Origin: Clostridiaceae bacterium
GTDB taxonomy: Bacteria; Cyanobacteriota; Vampirovibrionia; Gastranaerophilales; Gastranaerophilaceae
Direction: 5' to 3'
DNA: 64,000 bases
Assembly: GCA_022641775.1 (NCBI GenBank)
Contig: JALCDS010000006.1
Coordinates: forward strand, 16,607-80,606
Shown here: in pieces, positions 35,517 through 44,181 of the stretch
How positions within the stretch are numbered: the first letter of the stretch is position 1
Layout: every line of letters starts with the position of its first letter
Translations under genes and position numbers: made by a program
Notes under the pieces: generated by a model
Database searches by the model: none
Seen by the model: the letters and a program-made list of their open reading frames with translations, nothing else
What the model was told of the DNA's origin: nothing

Positions 35517-36422
35517 ATGTCTTTTATGAAAATTCCTGAAGTCTCATATAATTTTATGCACAGAGTAACCTCTGTATTCAAATCAAAACCAAAAGTAACT
35601 ACACAAGGTTTGCCTGATATATTATATCAGGTTTCTAATGATACATTTTGCAAAAGTCCGATAAAAACTATCGAAGATTTTTATAAAGCTCAAAAATTTG
35701 AAGTTGAAGATTATAAAAATATGACACCTGAATTGAAGAATAGAATTGCAAAATCTGTCCCTGCCGGTGTTAAGTATAGAGTCAATGAAACAATTGGACC
35801 ATCAATTGCTATAAAATCTTTTTTGGATAAAAAATACGGGGAAAATAATTACATATTTTTATCACTCGGAACGTCCCCTTCTACTGTTGCAAAAGCTCTA
35901 GAATTTATGGGGGTTGAAACTAAGTATATGCCAGGCTCAAAGTTGTCTGAATTGTATTGTCACCATCCTCATTTCTATTATAAAATAAAAGCTTATGCAA
36001 AATATATGAATGATTTAGGAATTGAGAGAAAATTATTAAAGAGCAGACAAAAGAAACTGGTTTGTTATGATTTTACTTTTTCAGGGGAATCTTTGAGAAT
36101 GTTCAAGTATATGGCATGGCATGAAGGTAAACTTTCAATATTTAATACTCGTTTTAGAAGCTTGAATGATGATTTATATAAAATTGCCAGAGAAAAAGGG
36201 CATGCAAATATGTTTGATTATTTTGTAAAAAATCATATGGGATGCTCTAATGTGCAGCATTTTTCAACTATTCCGCATATAAATTTTATGGAATTTGATA
36301 ATATTGAAAAAATAATGAAAAACCATAACTATACACGCGATGTAAAGTTTTTCAATTTCGATTTGTTTAAAGCTTTAGAAGATAAAATGGCTAAATGTAA
36401 CCAATCTCAAACTCTCCGTTAG
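35517..36422 (+). CDS. Orphan protein with phosphoribosyltransferase-like motif
   Basis: The 301-residue protein is unassigned. YIFLSLGTSPSTVAKALEFMG (in two pieces, about 112-132) and LVCYDFTFSGESLRMF (about 181-196) sit where a PRTase-type fold would have its phosphate loop and its hydrophobic-acid-x-T/S-G motif, but the acidic pair is only one Asp. Several His/Cys follow (ELYCHHPHFYYK, CSNVQHFSTIPH). No signal peptide. AGAGG lies five bases ahead of the start. Its last 32 bases overlap the convergent gene's end. Confidence 0.6.
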   Translation: MSFMKIPEVSYNFMHRVTSVFKSKPKVTTQGLPDILYQVSNDTFCKSPIKTIEDFYKAQKFEVEDYKNMTPELKNRIAKSVPAGVKYRVNETIGPSIAIKSFLDKKYGENNYIFLSLGTSPSTVAKALEFMGVETKYMPGSKLSELYCHHPHFYYKIKAYAKYMNDLGIERKLLKSRQKKLVCYDFTFSGESLRMFKYMAWHEGKLSIFNTRFRSLNDDLYKIAREKGHANMFDYFVKNHMGCSNVQHFSTIPHINFMEFDNIEKIMKNHNYTRDVKFFNFDLFKALEDKMAKCNQSQTLR

Positions 36423-37326
36423 CAAAATTTACTCTAACTCTTAACGTTGTATTATTATACCCGTCAGGTGGAGCGGAGAAGGTTGGAACACTCATCAACA
36501 TATAGTAAACTGCATCATTTAATGATTTGTTATCAGACATTCTTACAAATTTGCGATTCAGAAGTTTTCCGTTATCACTAACAGAAAAAGAAACTGTACA
36601 ACTTCCTGAGCCAGAAAGCCCCCCTACAACAAATTTAGAATATAATCTTCTAAGTAGAGCACTGTTATAATTTGAAGTAGCCTGATAATCAATTCTTGAT
36701 GTTTCTTGGGCTTTAGGTGCTGAAACTGTTGGAGCTTTAACTACATTAGTTGTATGTGGTGTAGAAACTCTTATTATTGGTTTTGCTGTTACAGGTTTTG
36801 CTTTTGGTTTTACCTTTTTAACAGCGGTATTCTTTTTAACCGGTTTAAAGATGATTGGAGTCTGGACAACTTTTGGTTGAACATTATATGATGTTGTAGG
36901 CTTGTTGAACAGTTGGCTTACAAAAGGTGGTTCTTCAATTTGGATTGTCTTAACTTTTTGAGGTGCAGGCTGTTGAACAGGTGTCGGGGCTTTTGGCGTT
37001 ACTTTTACCGGAGTATTATCCCAAAAAGTATCCAAATTCGGAATGTTTTCTACTTTTTGCAATTGCTTGTGAACTTTTTTAGTTGAAGTACTTTTTTGAG
37101 GATTCCAAGCAAAAAATATTATAAGCAATGAGAGTAAAATACACATTGAAAATATACCCCATGATATAACGTTTGATTTATCAATAGGCTTTTTTTCAAT
37201 TGTAGATTTTGGCTTTTTCGCTATGGTTGGTGTGTCATCAACGATATTGAAAGTATTATTTCCACAATCACAATACTCTACTTTTGAATTAAATTCTTTT
37301 CCACAATCTTTACAAATAAATTTCAT
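36391..37326 (-). CDS. Zinc-ribbon, single-pass protein with TonB/TolA-type C-terminus
   Basis: Residues 1-27 form a zinc ribbon (CKDCGKEF then CDCGN). A membrane helix lies at about 53-73. A long Pro/Lys/Thr-rich linker (about 80-210) follows, then a C-terminal domain with GSCTVSFSVSDNGKLLNRKFVRMS, LNDAVYYMLMSVP and TLRVRVNF, matching the TonB/TolA C-terminal pattern. TonB-type proteins span the periplasm and pass energy to outer-membrane partners. A cytoplasmic zinc ribbon on such a protein is unusual. It is the last gene of a seven-gene leftward unit. Confidence 0.72.
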   Translation of the reverse strand: MKFICKDCGKEFNSKVEYCDCGNNTFNIVDDTPTIAKKPKSTIEKKPIDKSNVISWGIFSMCILLSLLIIFFAWNPQKSTSTKKVHKQLQKVENIPNLDTFWDNTPVKVTPKAPTPVQQPAPQKVKTIQIEEPPFVSQLFNKPTTSYNVQPKVVQTPIIFKPVKKNTAVKKVKPKAKPVTAKPIIRVSTPHTTNVVKAPTVSAPKAQETSRIDYQATSNYNSALLRRLYSKFVVGGLSGSGSCTVSFSVSDNGKLLNRKFVRMSDNKSLNDAVYYMLMSVPTFSAPPDGYNNTTLRVRVNFANGEFEIGYI

Positions 37327-37345
37327 AATTTTAGTCTAGCACAAA

Positions 37346-37531
37346 TTAAATTATTGGCACAATATGCTTAATAATAAGTACCATAAAAAAAATAAGTAGC
37401 ATCATTATAAGTGCAGTGGATGTTTGATGCATTATATCAATTTCTTTTTGATACTTTTTGTATTTTAAAAACAGCCTGTATTCAATAAAGGTAAGACATA
37501 TTAAGATTAATATTGCAATGATTTTGATCAA
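37346..37531 (-). CDS. Small two-helix membrane protein (61 residues)
   Basis: Two hydrophobic helices (about 3-21 and 39-60) flank a short basic loop (KYKKYQKEI). It starts from TTG at 37531 with AAAGGA eight bases ahead, 12 bases after the preceding small gene. Function unknown. Position between two TonB-C-like genes suggests a subunit of the same membrane complex. Confidence 0.6.
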   Translation of the reverse strand: MIKIIAILILICLTFIEYRLFLKYKKYQKEIDIMHQTSTALIMMLLIFFMVLIIKHIVPII

Positions 37532-37543
37532 AAATAAATTCCT

Positions 37544-37699
37544 TTATTTTGTATTTTTTTGTACTTGAGTTTTGATAATTAATTTTTCAATAAGCATTGT
37601 AGGGTGCATTTTTGGTTTGAAATTCAATACAACAGCTGTTCCTATTACAAGTAGTATAATTAATAAAATTCCTATAATGCTAAATTTTTTCAAATCCAT
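37544..37699 (-). CDS. Small single-helix membrane protein (51 residues)
   Basis: The ATG at 37699 follows the upstream stop by two bases. The product begins MDLKKFSIIGILLIILLVIG, a clear membrane helix, then FKPKMHPTMLIEKLIIK and a basic tail. It is short enough to be missed by length filters. Close packing on both sides supports translation. Function unknown; probably an accessory subunit of the operon's complex. Confidence 0.6.
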   Translation of the reverse strand: MDLKKFSIIGILLIILLVIGTAVVLNFKPKMHPTMLIEKLIIKTQVQKNTK

Positions 37700-37701
37700 A
37701 G

Positions 37702-38592
37702 TTATTTTACCCTTTCATAATCTGAATAATCATTAGGTGAGGCATACCTATCAGCAGTAGACATTACAAATGAGCCTGCAACTATAGTAGAAGTTCTTCT
37801 TGTTCCTCTCGGGAAATTCAAAACTGAAGAGCGTTGAAGTCCTGCTATTGCCGGCTTTACGTATCGTTTTGAAATTGGTGTATATTCTGATGCTGTTGAC
37901 CAAGTATTGATATTTGAAATGTTGCCGTATTTATCAACTATGCAAGAAAACATAAATACTGTTCCAAGCGGAGCGGCTATATTTCCTGAATTTTGCATAA
38001 CTGCATTTTGAAAATTTGCTCTCCATTTGTTCCAAGCAATAATTTCTTCTTGATCTGTCATGTAAGGATTGCCGTTTTTGTGATTATTTACCTGTGGTTT
38101 TGGCTGCTCATTTTGCTGACCTGTAAGTGTTTTTACAACTGTTTTTACTTCATTATTGGTCAGATTTTTATTTGGATTTTTTTGACTTTCATTTACAATT
38201 TCTTCAAATGTTTTTTCATGATGTGGTGTTGGCTTTGAAACTACCCTTTGAGTTGTACTTTTCGGTTGATTTACATATACAACTCTTTGTTGTTGCGCAG
38301 GTTTGTTTTGCTGAAAAATCCAATTATTTTGGTTACTTATAGCTGGTTCTGTCGGAATTGTATAAGTTTTAGGCTGTACGACATGAACTACATGTGTTGT
38401 GTTTGTCGTTGCAGGTTTCATTGTAGATACCGGTTGTTGTTCAATTTGTTTTTGAATTTCTTGAACTTCTGTAATTTTGAAATCTTGATTTTCCAGTATC
38501 ACAGGTTTATGTACGTCAGGATGTGTGGCGATAGTTCCTAACGTCAATATTACAAACAATATTATGTATAAAACTTTAAAAAAAGTATTCAT
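37702..38592 (-). CDS. Single-pass periplasmic protein with TonB-C-like domain
   Basis: The 296-residue protein has an N-terminal membrane anchor (about 4-22), a long Gln/Pro/Thr/Val-rich linker to about 185, and a C-terminal domain WNKWRANFQNAVM, GTVFMFSCIVDKYGNISNINTWS, VKPAIAGLQRSSVLNFP that resembles TonB/TolA C-terminal folds (strand, turn at DKYGN, helix, strand). Similarity is weaker than in the gene at 36391. It follows the FHA-domain gene with a two-base gap. Confidence 0.6.
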   Translation of the reverse strand: MNTFFKVLYIILFVILTLGTIATHPDVHKPVILENQDFKITEVQEIQKQIEQQPVSTMKPATTNTTHVVHVVQPKTYTIPTEPAISNQNNWIFQQNKPAQQQRVVYVNQPKSTTQRVVSKPTPHHEKTFEEIVNESQKNPNKNLTNNEVKTVVKTLTGQQNEQPKPQVNNHKNGNPYMTDQEEIIAWNKWRANFQNAVMQNSGNIAAPLGTVFMFSCIVDKYGNISNINTWSTASEYTPISKRYVKPAIAGLQRSSVLNFPRGTRRTSTIVAGSFVMSTADRYASPNDYSDYERVK

Positions 38593-38594
38593 GA

Positions 38595-40208
38595 TTAATC
38601 TTTATCTAATTTTGCTATCAATTCATCACAAGAAGTTACTTCAAATCTTGTTTGACTCATCATAACTGTTTCAGCGATTAATAATGCCGTTGGAACAAGT
38701 GCTGCTACGATACTCAAAAGAATACCGTTAAGGTCTCCACCTATTTCTGTCATAAAATAGGATACGTTCATTGAAAATTCAATCAAGATAATTGAAATAG
38801 CTATTGCAAAAGAACGTCTCTTTTCAAATTCCAAACGACGGATGCCTTCAAGTCCGTAGATTGTTACACCGTGTTGAATGTAATCAGAAAATCCGTCTTG
38901 TTTTATAACTTGTGAGCCTTGAATTTTCTTTGAAGCTGTAAATGCACTTACAAACGTAAAGAATGCAAATATAATCAAGAAAGTTGCTAATACCAAGAAT
39001 ACAGGGCTTATTCTTAAGCCTGAAATTCTTACCCAACCGGCAGCTTCAGGGAAACACATAGCTAAGGTGTTTGAAACACCATATGCTAAGAACGGTGCTG
39101 TTAAAATACCTACCAAAATTTCAAAACCTGATTTTATTTGTAAATTGAACATCTTGTCTTTTATATATTGGATTTTTGAATTGCTTAAACTGTTTACATA
39201 CCTATCAATCCATTTTCTGTAAGCTTTTATTACACCTTCAAAATCTTCTCTGTATTCATGTTTATTTAATTCCAAATTCCATTCAGATTCGTTACACTTA
39301 AAGTATCCGCAACTTATTGCAAGAACTGCCATAATTCCTGAGAAGAAGAATGAAATAAATATTGCAAATGTCAAAAAGTCATTCAAATTCATATAATAAA
39401 CAAGGTTTACAACATAAATTCCAAGTACAAATATAAGTGCAAATGTCAACATAAATACTTCTGCTATTTTGTTTGAACGGTTCATGTCTTTTTGGATATT
39501 ACTTTGCAGGTATAAATAGACACCTTGTTTTAGTAATAAACATATTCCGTAAATTAAAACTGTGTAAATCCCCCAAACTTTTAAGTTTGTAGGAAGATGA
39601 AGATAATTTGCTGATTCTTGAATTGATAAACCCATAAGGTAGTTTGAAACACCAAATGCGCAAACCATTGCACTAAATAGCATTGCTATATGTAAAAATA
39701 TCTTTGTTCTTCCGTTTGAGGTTAATTTAGATTTTAAATCGGAGATTGTAAACCCAACTTCTTTGATAATACTTACACGAGCAGCTTCAATATCTTCTTT
39801 TTGTTTTTCAAGTTTAACTTTTGTTGAAGCATTTACTTCATTGCCGTAAAGACCTTTGATATCTGCTTCTGTAAAGTCTTCTTGCGCGATTGAAGTTACC
39901 GTCTTTGAATGTGAAAAATCTTCTTTTACCAGTCTCACACCGATAAATTCATCAGTATCAGCAATCATAATTTTGCAAACATCACTAATTTCGATTTTTT
40001 TAATCGGTTTGCCTCTAAATAAAACTTTCGGAGATTGGAAGTTATTTATAATAGTACATTTTTGAGTGTCCGGATTGTATTGAACCGAAATCAAAAGATC
40101 AAAATTGATATTCAGTTTAACGTCGCAATTCGGGTTAGAACCTATGTTAATTACATCTGTACCTGCAAATGTTTTTTCTTCAGTAGATGTTGAAATTATA
40201 ACTGCCAT
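38595..40208 (-). CDS. FHA-domain multi-pass membrane protein
   Basis: Residues 1-100 resemble a forkhead-associated domain (INIGSNPNCDVKL at 20-32, then VLFRGKPIKKIEISDVCKIMI). The phosphothreonine-binding Arg and SxxH are not evident, so binding may be lost. From about 165 come eight hydrophobic segments (roughly 168-190, 207-228, 248-270, 275-300, 364-386, 402-425, 467-488, 494-515), with a cytoplasmic loop of about 60 residues in the middle. I know no named family with this layout. Neighbours are a vWA protein and TonB-like proteins, with gaps of 13 and 2 bases. Confidence 0.68.
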   Translation of the reverse strand: MAVIISTSTEEKTFAGTDVINIGSNPNCDVKLNINFDLLISVQYNPDTQKCTIINNFQSPKVLFRGKPIKKIEISDVCKIMIADTDEFIGVRLVKEDFSHSKTVTSIAQEDFTEADIKGLYGNEVNASTKVKLEKQKEDIEAARVSIIKEVGFTISDLKSKLTSNGRTKIFLHIAMLFSAMVCAFGVSNYLMGLSIQESANYLHLPTNLKVWGIYTVLIYGICLLLKQGVYLYLQSNIQKDMNRSNKIAEVFMLTFALIFVLGIYVVNLVYYMNLNDFLTFAIFISFFFSGIMAVLAISCGYFKCNESEWNLELNKHEYREDFEGVIKAYRKWIDRYVNSLSNSKIQYIKDKMFNLQIKSGFEILVGILTAPFLAYGVSNTLAMCFPEAAGWVRISGLRISPVFLVLATFLIIFAFFTFVSAFTASKKIQGSQVIKQDGFSDYIQHGVTIYGLEGIRRLEFEKRRSFAIAISIILIEFSMNVSYFMTEIGGDLNGILLSIVAALVPTALLIAETVMMSQTRFEVTSCDELIAKLDKD

Positions 40209-40221
40209 TTTTTACTCCTCA

Positions 40222-40896
40222 TTATCTTCCAAGAACATTTATGAATGTTCTTATAGCTTTATCAGTACTTTCTTTTGTGGCAACAATAAGTTTTGTTTCG
40301 CCGAGAACAGGTGTCAACTTATCTTTAACCAAATCCAATTTTGAAGGATGTGCATCCAAAAACATCATTGTAAGTTCGGGAGCATATGTTTTAACATGTG
40401 CTACATTTTTTGGTAATGTAGACCAGTTTAGTTGTTTGGTGACATCACCTTCATTTGCCAAATCTCCGATAACAACGATTGCCGGATTGTAGCCTGCTTG
40501 CTTCATCGACAGAGCATATTTGAATGCTTTTCTCATTCCGATTCCGTAGGCTGTGCCATAATCTTTTGCATTGTATTGAGTGAAAGCATTCATTGCTTTT
40601 GTTATTTCACTTCCATTCATTGGAGAACCTTCATAAATCAAATAAGCATCTTCAGATACGTTGAATATTTTTATTTTATCTTCAGGATCAAGTAAATTAC
40701 AAATTTGTCTCAAAATTTTCTTTTGTTCAGGCAAATTCTTTTGGTTTGAAGCTGATGAATCAACTACAAACATAACGGCTTCAGGATGGAAGTCATCAAC
40801 TTTAATCTTTCTGGCTGCACTCCATACCAATTTCCCAATGATTGACATTGCAAGAATTAGTATTCCGATTGTTATTATTCTTTTATTCAATTTCAT
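40222..40896 (-). CDS. Membrane-anchored von Willebrand factor A-domain protein
   Basis: The 224-residue protein has one N-terminal helix (about 7-26) and a vWA fold: FVVDSSASNQK holds the metal-ion site D46-x-S48-x-S50, GTAYGIGM may supply the Thr, and VVIGDLANEGD the distal Asp. vWA domains bind partner proteins through Mg. BatA/BatB-type aerotolerance proteins and secretion factors share such anchoring, but the neighbours differ. It precedes the FHA gene by 13 bases. Confidence 0.72.
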   Translation of the reverse strand: MKLNKRIITIGILILAMSIIGKLVWSAARKIKVDDFHPEAVMFVVDSSASNQKNLPEQKKILRQICNLLDPEDKIKIFNVSEDAYLIYEGSPMNGSEITKAMNAFTQYNAKDYGTAYGIGMRKAFKYALSMKQAGYNPAIVVIGDLANEGDVTKQLNWSTLPKNVAHVKTYAPELTMMFLDAHPSKLDLVKDKLTPVLGETKLIVATKESTDKAIRTFINVLGR

Positions 40897-40946
40897 AATT
40901 TCTATCCTTTATTATGTTTAAAATATATCATATTAAAAATTTCTTA

Positions 40947-41954
40947 TCAATTATATGGAGAAATATTAATAGGTTGAGTGAGTTTTAATTGAATTTTTGT
41001 GCCGTCAGGAATTTTTACGTCATCCCCTCTGGTCATTGCTCCGTGCGCTCCACCGGCTACGGTTCCGATTCCTCCGCCAATTGCAATTGCACGTATAAAA
41101 TCTTCTCCACCGGCACCTCCGGTTAGTAAAAATCCTAACATTCCTCCCAAAATCCCCATTCCTGTTCCGATTAATACATCACGGGTCATATTTTTGGCAC
41201 GAGTGCTTTTTGCGGTTACAACAATTGTTTCTGTTGAAATTTTAAACGGAGAGCCGTTTGTCGGTTCAATCTCATCAAATTGTATCGCCATAGAGCCTGA
41301 ACCATAGGCATATCCTGCGGATTTTGAATCCTGAACGCTGCCTGATACCATGCTGCCTGCAGGTGCAACTACTCTGCCGTTATAGACAAAATCTTGCGGC
41401 AACGTTACGGTAAGTCTGTCACTTTTGTCAAGGCTTCCGGAACTTATTCCCGATTCAAATACAACATCAAAAGTTGTTCCTGCCGGAACATATACAACAG
41501 AGCCTTGTAACGTTTTGTTTGTTGGTGAAGATGTTGTAGATGTGTTGGTTTCATCAACATTATTATTATCATTATTATTATATTCTTGATAGTTAGAATT
41601 GTCATTTTGGGAATTGTTATCTTGATAATTATCCGAGTTGTCATTATTTTGATAATTGTTAGTATCTTCATTATCTGAATTGTTTTCATCGCTCGGATTT
41701 ACATAATTATCCTCGTCAACATAGACTGGTGGTTGTGTTTTGGTCTGAGAAGAGTTTTTGTTTTTAGGCTTTTCAACCGAATAATCATCGTTTTTTGAAG
41801 TCGGATTATATGTGTTTTGATTATCAAATTGGCGTTGCGCTTCATCTGAAAAATCATATTTGGAATAGTCAAAAACCTCAGCAGATACAGGTAGTAATGT
41901 TATATTTACTGCCAATACTAATGCTAATAAAACTTTTCCATACTTATTCATCAT
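40947..41954 (-). CDS. Secreted TrbI/VirB10-like protein with Asn/Asp-rich linker
   Basis: The 335-residue protein has a signal peptide (cut near PVSAEV, residue 25), an extremely Asn/Asp/Gln-rich linker (about 75-145), and a folded C-terminus: VVYVPAGTTFDVVFESGIS, LTVTLPQDF, VVAPAGSMVSGSV, recalling the beta-barrel of TrbI/VirB10, then a glycine-zipper helix pair (GTGMGILGGMLGFLLTGGAGG, split by GED) and KIPDGTKIQLKLTQPI. This suggests an envelope-spanning or outer-membrane pore role. No other type IV secretion genes are seen. It heads the seven-gene unit from a strong promoter. Confidence 0.65.
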   Translation of the reverse strand: MMNKYGKVLLALVLAVNITLLPVSAEVFDYSKYDFSDEAQRQFDNQNTYNPTSKNDDYSVEKPKNKNSSQTKTQPPVYVDEDNYVNPSDENNSDNEDTNNYQNNDNSDNYQDNNSQNDNSNYQEYNNNDNNNVDETNTSTTSSPTNKTLQGSVVYVPAGTTFDVVFESGISSGSLDKSDRLTVTLPQDFVYNGRVVAPAGSMVSGSVQDSKSAGYAYGSGSMAIQFDEIEPTNGSPFKISTETIVVTAKSTRAKNMTRDVLIGTGMGILGGMLGFLLTGGAGGEDFIRAIAIGGGIGTVAGGAHGAMTRGDDVKIPDGTKIQLKLTQPINISPYN

Positions 41955-41974
41955 AAAATCTCACGTTTAACTAG

Positions 41975-42003
41975 ATTATAATTTATTATTAATTATATTG
42001 CAA
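41975..42003 (-). promoter_or_regulatory. Promoter of the vWA-FHA-TonB-like operon
   Basis: On the minus strand TTGCAA (41998-42003), 17 bases, TATAAT (41975-41980). The -35 is self-complementary and is shared with the opposite promoter. Confidence 0.72.
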
Positions 42004-42026
42004 TATTAGATTAAAATTGCTAAAAT
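41998..42026 (+). promoter_or_regulatory. Promoter of plsY, sharing its -35 with the divergent operon
   Basis: TTGCAA (41998-42003), 17 bases, TAAAAT (42021-42026). The same six bases serve as -35 for the minus-strand promoter, so the two starts should compete for polymerase. Confidence 0.65.
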
Positions 42027-42048
42027 AATAAAAGCAAGAGGAGACGTT

Positions 42049-42657
42049 ATGTTAAATAATATATTTGAAGTTTTATTTGTAATTTTGGGCGCATATTTAA
42101 TTGGTTCTATACCTACCGGATACATTGTAGTGAAGCTATTTACAGGCAAAGATATAAGGCAAATAGGTTCCGGTTCGACAGGGGCTACAAATGTAAAGCG
42201 TGTAATGGGAAAAACATGGTTTTTTATTGTTTTGCTTTTAGATGCATTTAAAGGTGCGCTACCTGTAATTTTAGCCAAAATGTTTACGATAGGGTTGACA
42301 AGTATAGGTATTATGCCTGTAGTAGCTGCGGTTGCTGTAATTGTTGGACATAGTAAATCTATTTTCTTAAACTTTACCGGCGGAAAGTCTGTTGCATCAA
42401 GCATTGGTACAATTATTGCATTGAATTGGCAAGTAGGATTGATATTGGCAGGAATTTGGGCAGCAGTAACATTTGTATCAAGATATGTTTCAGTAGGTTC
42501 TATTGTTGCTCTTTGGCTTGCTCCTTTTGTAATGTTAATTTTTAAACAACCTATTGCTTACGCTTGGTATTGTACAATTGGCGCGATTTATATTACTTAC
42601 CTTCACAGAGGCAATATTAAAAGATTGCTTAAAGGTGATGAAAGTAAAGTAAGATAA
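42049..42657 (+). CDS. plsY: Acyl-phosphate glycerol-3-phosphate acyltransferase PlsY
   Basis: PlsY transfers an acyl group from acyl-phosphate to glycerol-3-phosphate, the first step of phospholipid synthesis. The 202-residue membrane protein has five helices and the three conserved motifs: GSIPTGY, GSGSTGATNVKRVMG, and GHSKSIFLNFTGGKSVASS. AGGAGA precedes the start. plsX is not adjacent. The gene downstream begins four bases after its stop. Confidence 0.96.
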   Translation: MLNNIFEVLFVILGAYLIGSIPTGYIVVKLFTGKDIRQIGSGSTGATNVKRVMGKTWFFIVLLLDAFKGALPVILAKMFTIGLTSIGIMPVVAAVAVIVGHSKSIFLNFTGGKSVASSIGTIIALNWQVGLILAGIWAAVTFVSRYVSVGSIVALWLAPFVMLIFKQPIAYAWYCTIGAIYITYLHRGNIKRLLKGDESKVR

Positions 42658-42660
42658 GTT

Positions 42661-43335
42661 ATGCAAATTATAAAATTAAACGATGATTATGGTTCTAAAA
42701 TAATTTTAATGTTCGTAAGTTTTGTTACAATCATCCTACTTCCGTGTATATGGAGTTTGTACGATGGACAGCTTATTAATTCATATGTACTTTTTCTTTT
42801 TGGCTCAGTTTTTGTGTGTGGAATTATTTTGTTATGGTCCATATTTGTTTCGGGTTACGAATATCCTTGTGAAATGAGAATTGATGATTCATCATTAAAA
42901 ATTGTTTACAAACGTAAGCATAAAATTTCACAAATTAAAGAACTTGATTTAGCCGAAATTAAAAAAATAAAATTTGATATAAATGCAAAAGAACAGGTGG
43001 TTAACTATGAGTTACATTTCCTTTGTAAAAATCCCAAAAAATCTATTGATATAGAGTTTGGAATTCATAAATTATTATTTTTTGTAGACCAATATAGTCT
43101 TTTTTATCAAATGTGTGAACTAAAAGAAATTTTGCCAAACTTAACATGTAATGTTTCAAGTATAGATTTAGCAGAAATGATAGATTTAGAAACATATTTT
43201 AAAGATGGAATCCATACCAAAAACTATTCGGAAAATAATAATAAATTCAACATAATCAAACCATATATTTCCCCTGTTATTCTAATCATTTTGGGAATTA
43301 TTGCATTGTTTGTTGCATATAATTTTGGGAAATAA
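42661..43335 (+). CDS. Orphan membrane protein, 224 residues
   Basis: Two N-terminal helices (about 13-32, 41-63) and one C-terminal helix (about 202-220) flank a soluble middle (CEMRIDDSSLKIVYKRKHKISQIKELDLAEIKKIKFDIN, in two pieces), which resembles a PH-like membrane-associated domain. It starts three bases after plsY and is probably co-transcribed. Function unknown. Confidence 0.65.
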   Translation: MQIIKLNDDYGSKIILMFVSFVTIILLPCIWSLYDGQLINSYVLFLFGSVFVCGIILLWSIFVSGYEYPCEMRIDDSSLKIVYKRKHKISQIKELDLAEIKKIKFDINAKEQVVNYELHFLCKNPKKSIDIEFGIHKLLFFVDQYSLFYQMCELKEILPNLTCNVSSIDLAEMIDLETYFKDGIHTKNYSENNNKFNIIKPYISPVILIILGIIALFVAYNFGK

Positions 43336-43340
43336 AACTA

Positions 43341-43418
43341 TTAGAGTTTGCTGTTTGCAATTTTATTGTTGTAAAAGTCTCGAAATCTTTCTTTATAACT
43401 GATTTTGGCTTCTTCCAT
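43341..43418 (-). CDS. Possible 25-residue peptide
   Basis: ATG at 43418 opens a short frame (MEEAKISYKERFRDFYNN...) seven bases beyond the trmH-type stop, ending at 43341. AGAG is the only ribosome site. The composition is charged and helix-like. It may be a real small protein or chance. Confidence 0.22.
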   Translation of the reverse strand: MEEAKISYKERFRDFYNNKIANSKL

Positions 43419-43425
43419 ATATACT

Positions 43426-44181
43426 CTACTGTATAAAGGCTTCATACAAAACAACTGCGGCAGAAATACTTAAATTTAATGATTCTACATTTTCTTTCAT
43501 TTCTATTTTTACAGAAGTTGTTGCAAAATCAATCAGTTCTTTACTCAAACCATCAGCTTCAGATCCAAACATTACAAGACTCGGTAATTTGATTTTGAAA
43601 TCTTTTAACATTGTAGTTGCTTTTGGTAATGTTGCTACTCTTTCATAGTCTTTAAACATTTCTTTCAGTTCATTAATTTCAGAAATGGAAACAGTAGGAA
43701 CTTTCCACAAGTTACCTACTGCAGAGCGCACACATTTTGGGTTATACAAATCTACGGTTTCTTTTCCGTATAAGACGATTGCATCGGCATTGAAGGCTGC
43801 TGCTGTTCTCATAATTGTACCTAGATTACCGGTATCTTTGATATTTTCCAACAGAACTACACGTTTTGTCCCTTTAAGAATCGATTTGTCAAAGTGTTTT
43901 TGAATTCCGACGGCAACTGCATCAGGCGCAGATTCAGTCGTTGAAATCTTTTTTAAAATCGGTTCTGTTACCAAAATGATTTTATCTTTCAAAAATTCAT
44001 AGCGAGAGATATGTTCTTTGAGCACAAAAACATGCTCTATCTCTATATTGAAATCATAAGCTTCTTTTATGACCTTGAAACCTTCCAACAAAAATTTATT
44101 TTCTGAATTCCTGAACTTTTTTTGCTGTAATTTGGCAGTATCCTTTACCAGTTCATTATTAACGCTTGTGATTTCTATCAT
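43426..44181 (-). CDS. TrmH/SpoU family RNA 2'-O-methyltransferase
   Basis: The 251-residue SPOUT enzyme carries an N-terminal substrate-binding part (NKFLLEGFKVIKEA) and the knotted domain: LLENIKDTGNLGTIMRTAAAF, KCVRSAVGNLWKVPT, LVMFGSEADGLSKELI, and NVESLNLSISAAVVLYE. It methylates a ribose in rRNA or tRNA; the exact site cannot be told. It follows the M24 peptidase gene on the same strand with no gap. A second paralogue, RlmB-like, is at 21783. Confidence 0.88.
   Translation of the reverse strand: MIEITSVNNELVKDTAKLQQKKFRNSENKFLLEGFKVIKEAYDFNIEIEHVFVLKEHISRYEFLKDKIILVTEPILKKISTTESAPDAVAVGIQKHFDKSILKGTKRVVLLENIKDTGNLGTIMRTAAAFNADAIVLYGKETVDLYNPKCVRSAVGNLWKVPTVSISEINELKEMFKDYERVATLPKATTMLKDFKIKLPSLVMFGSEADGLSKELIDFATTSVKIEMKENVESLNLSISAAVVLYEAFIQ

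Noticed and set aside
43685..43903. Rightward open frame
   Set aside because: Antisense of the trmH-type methyltransferase.
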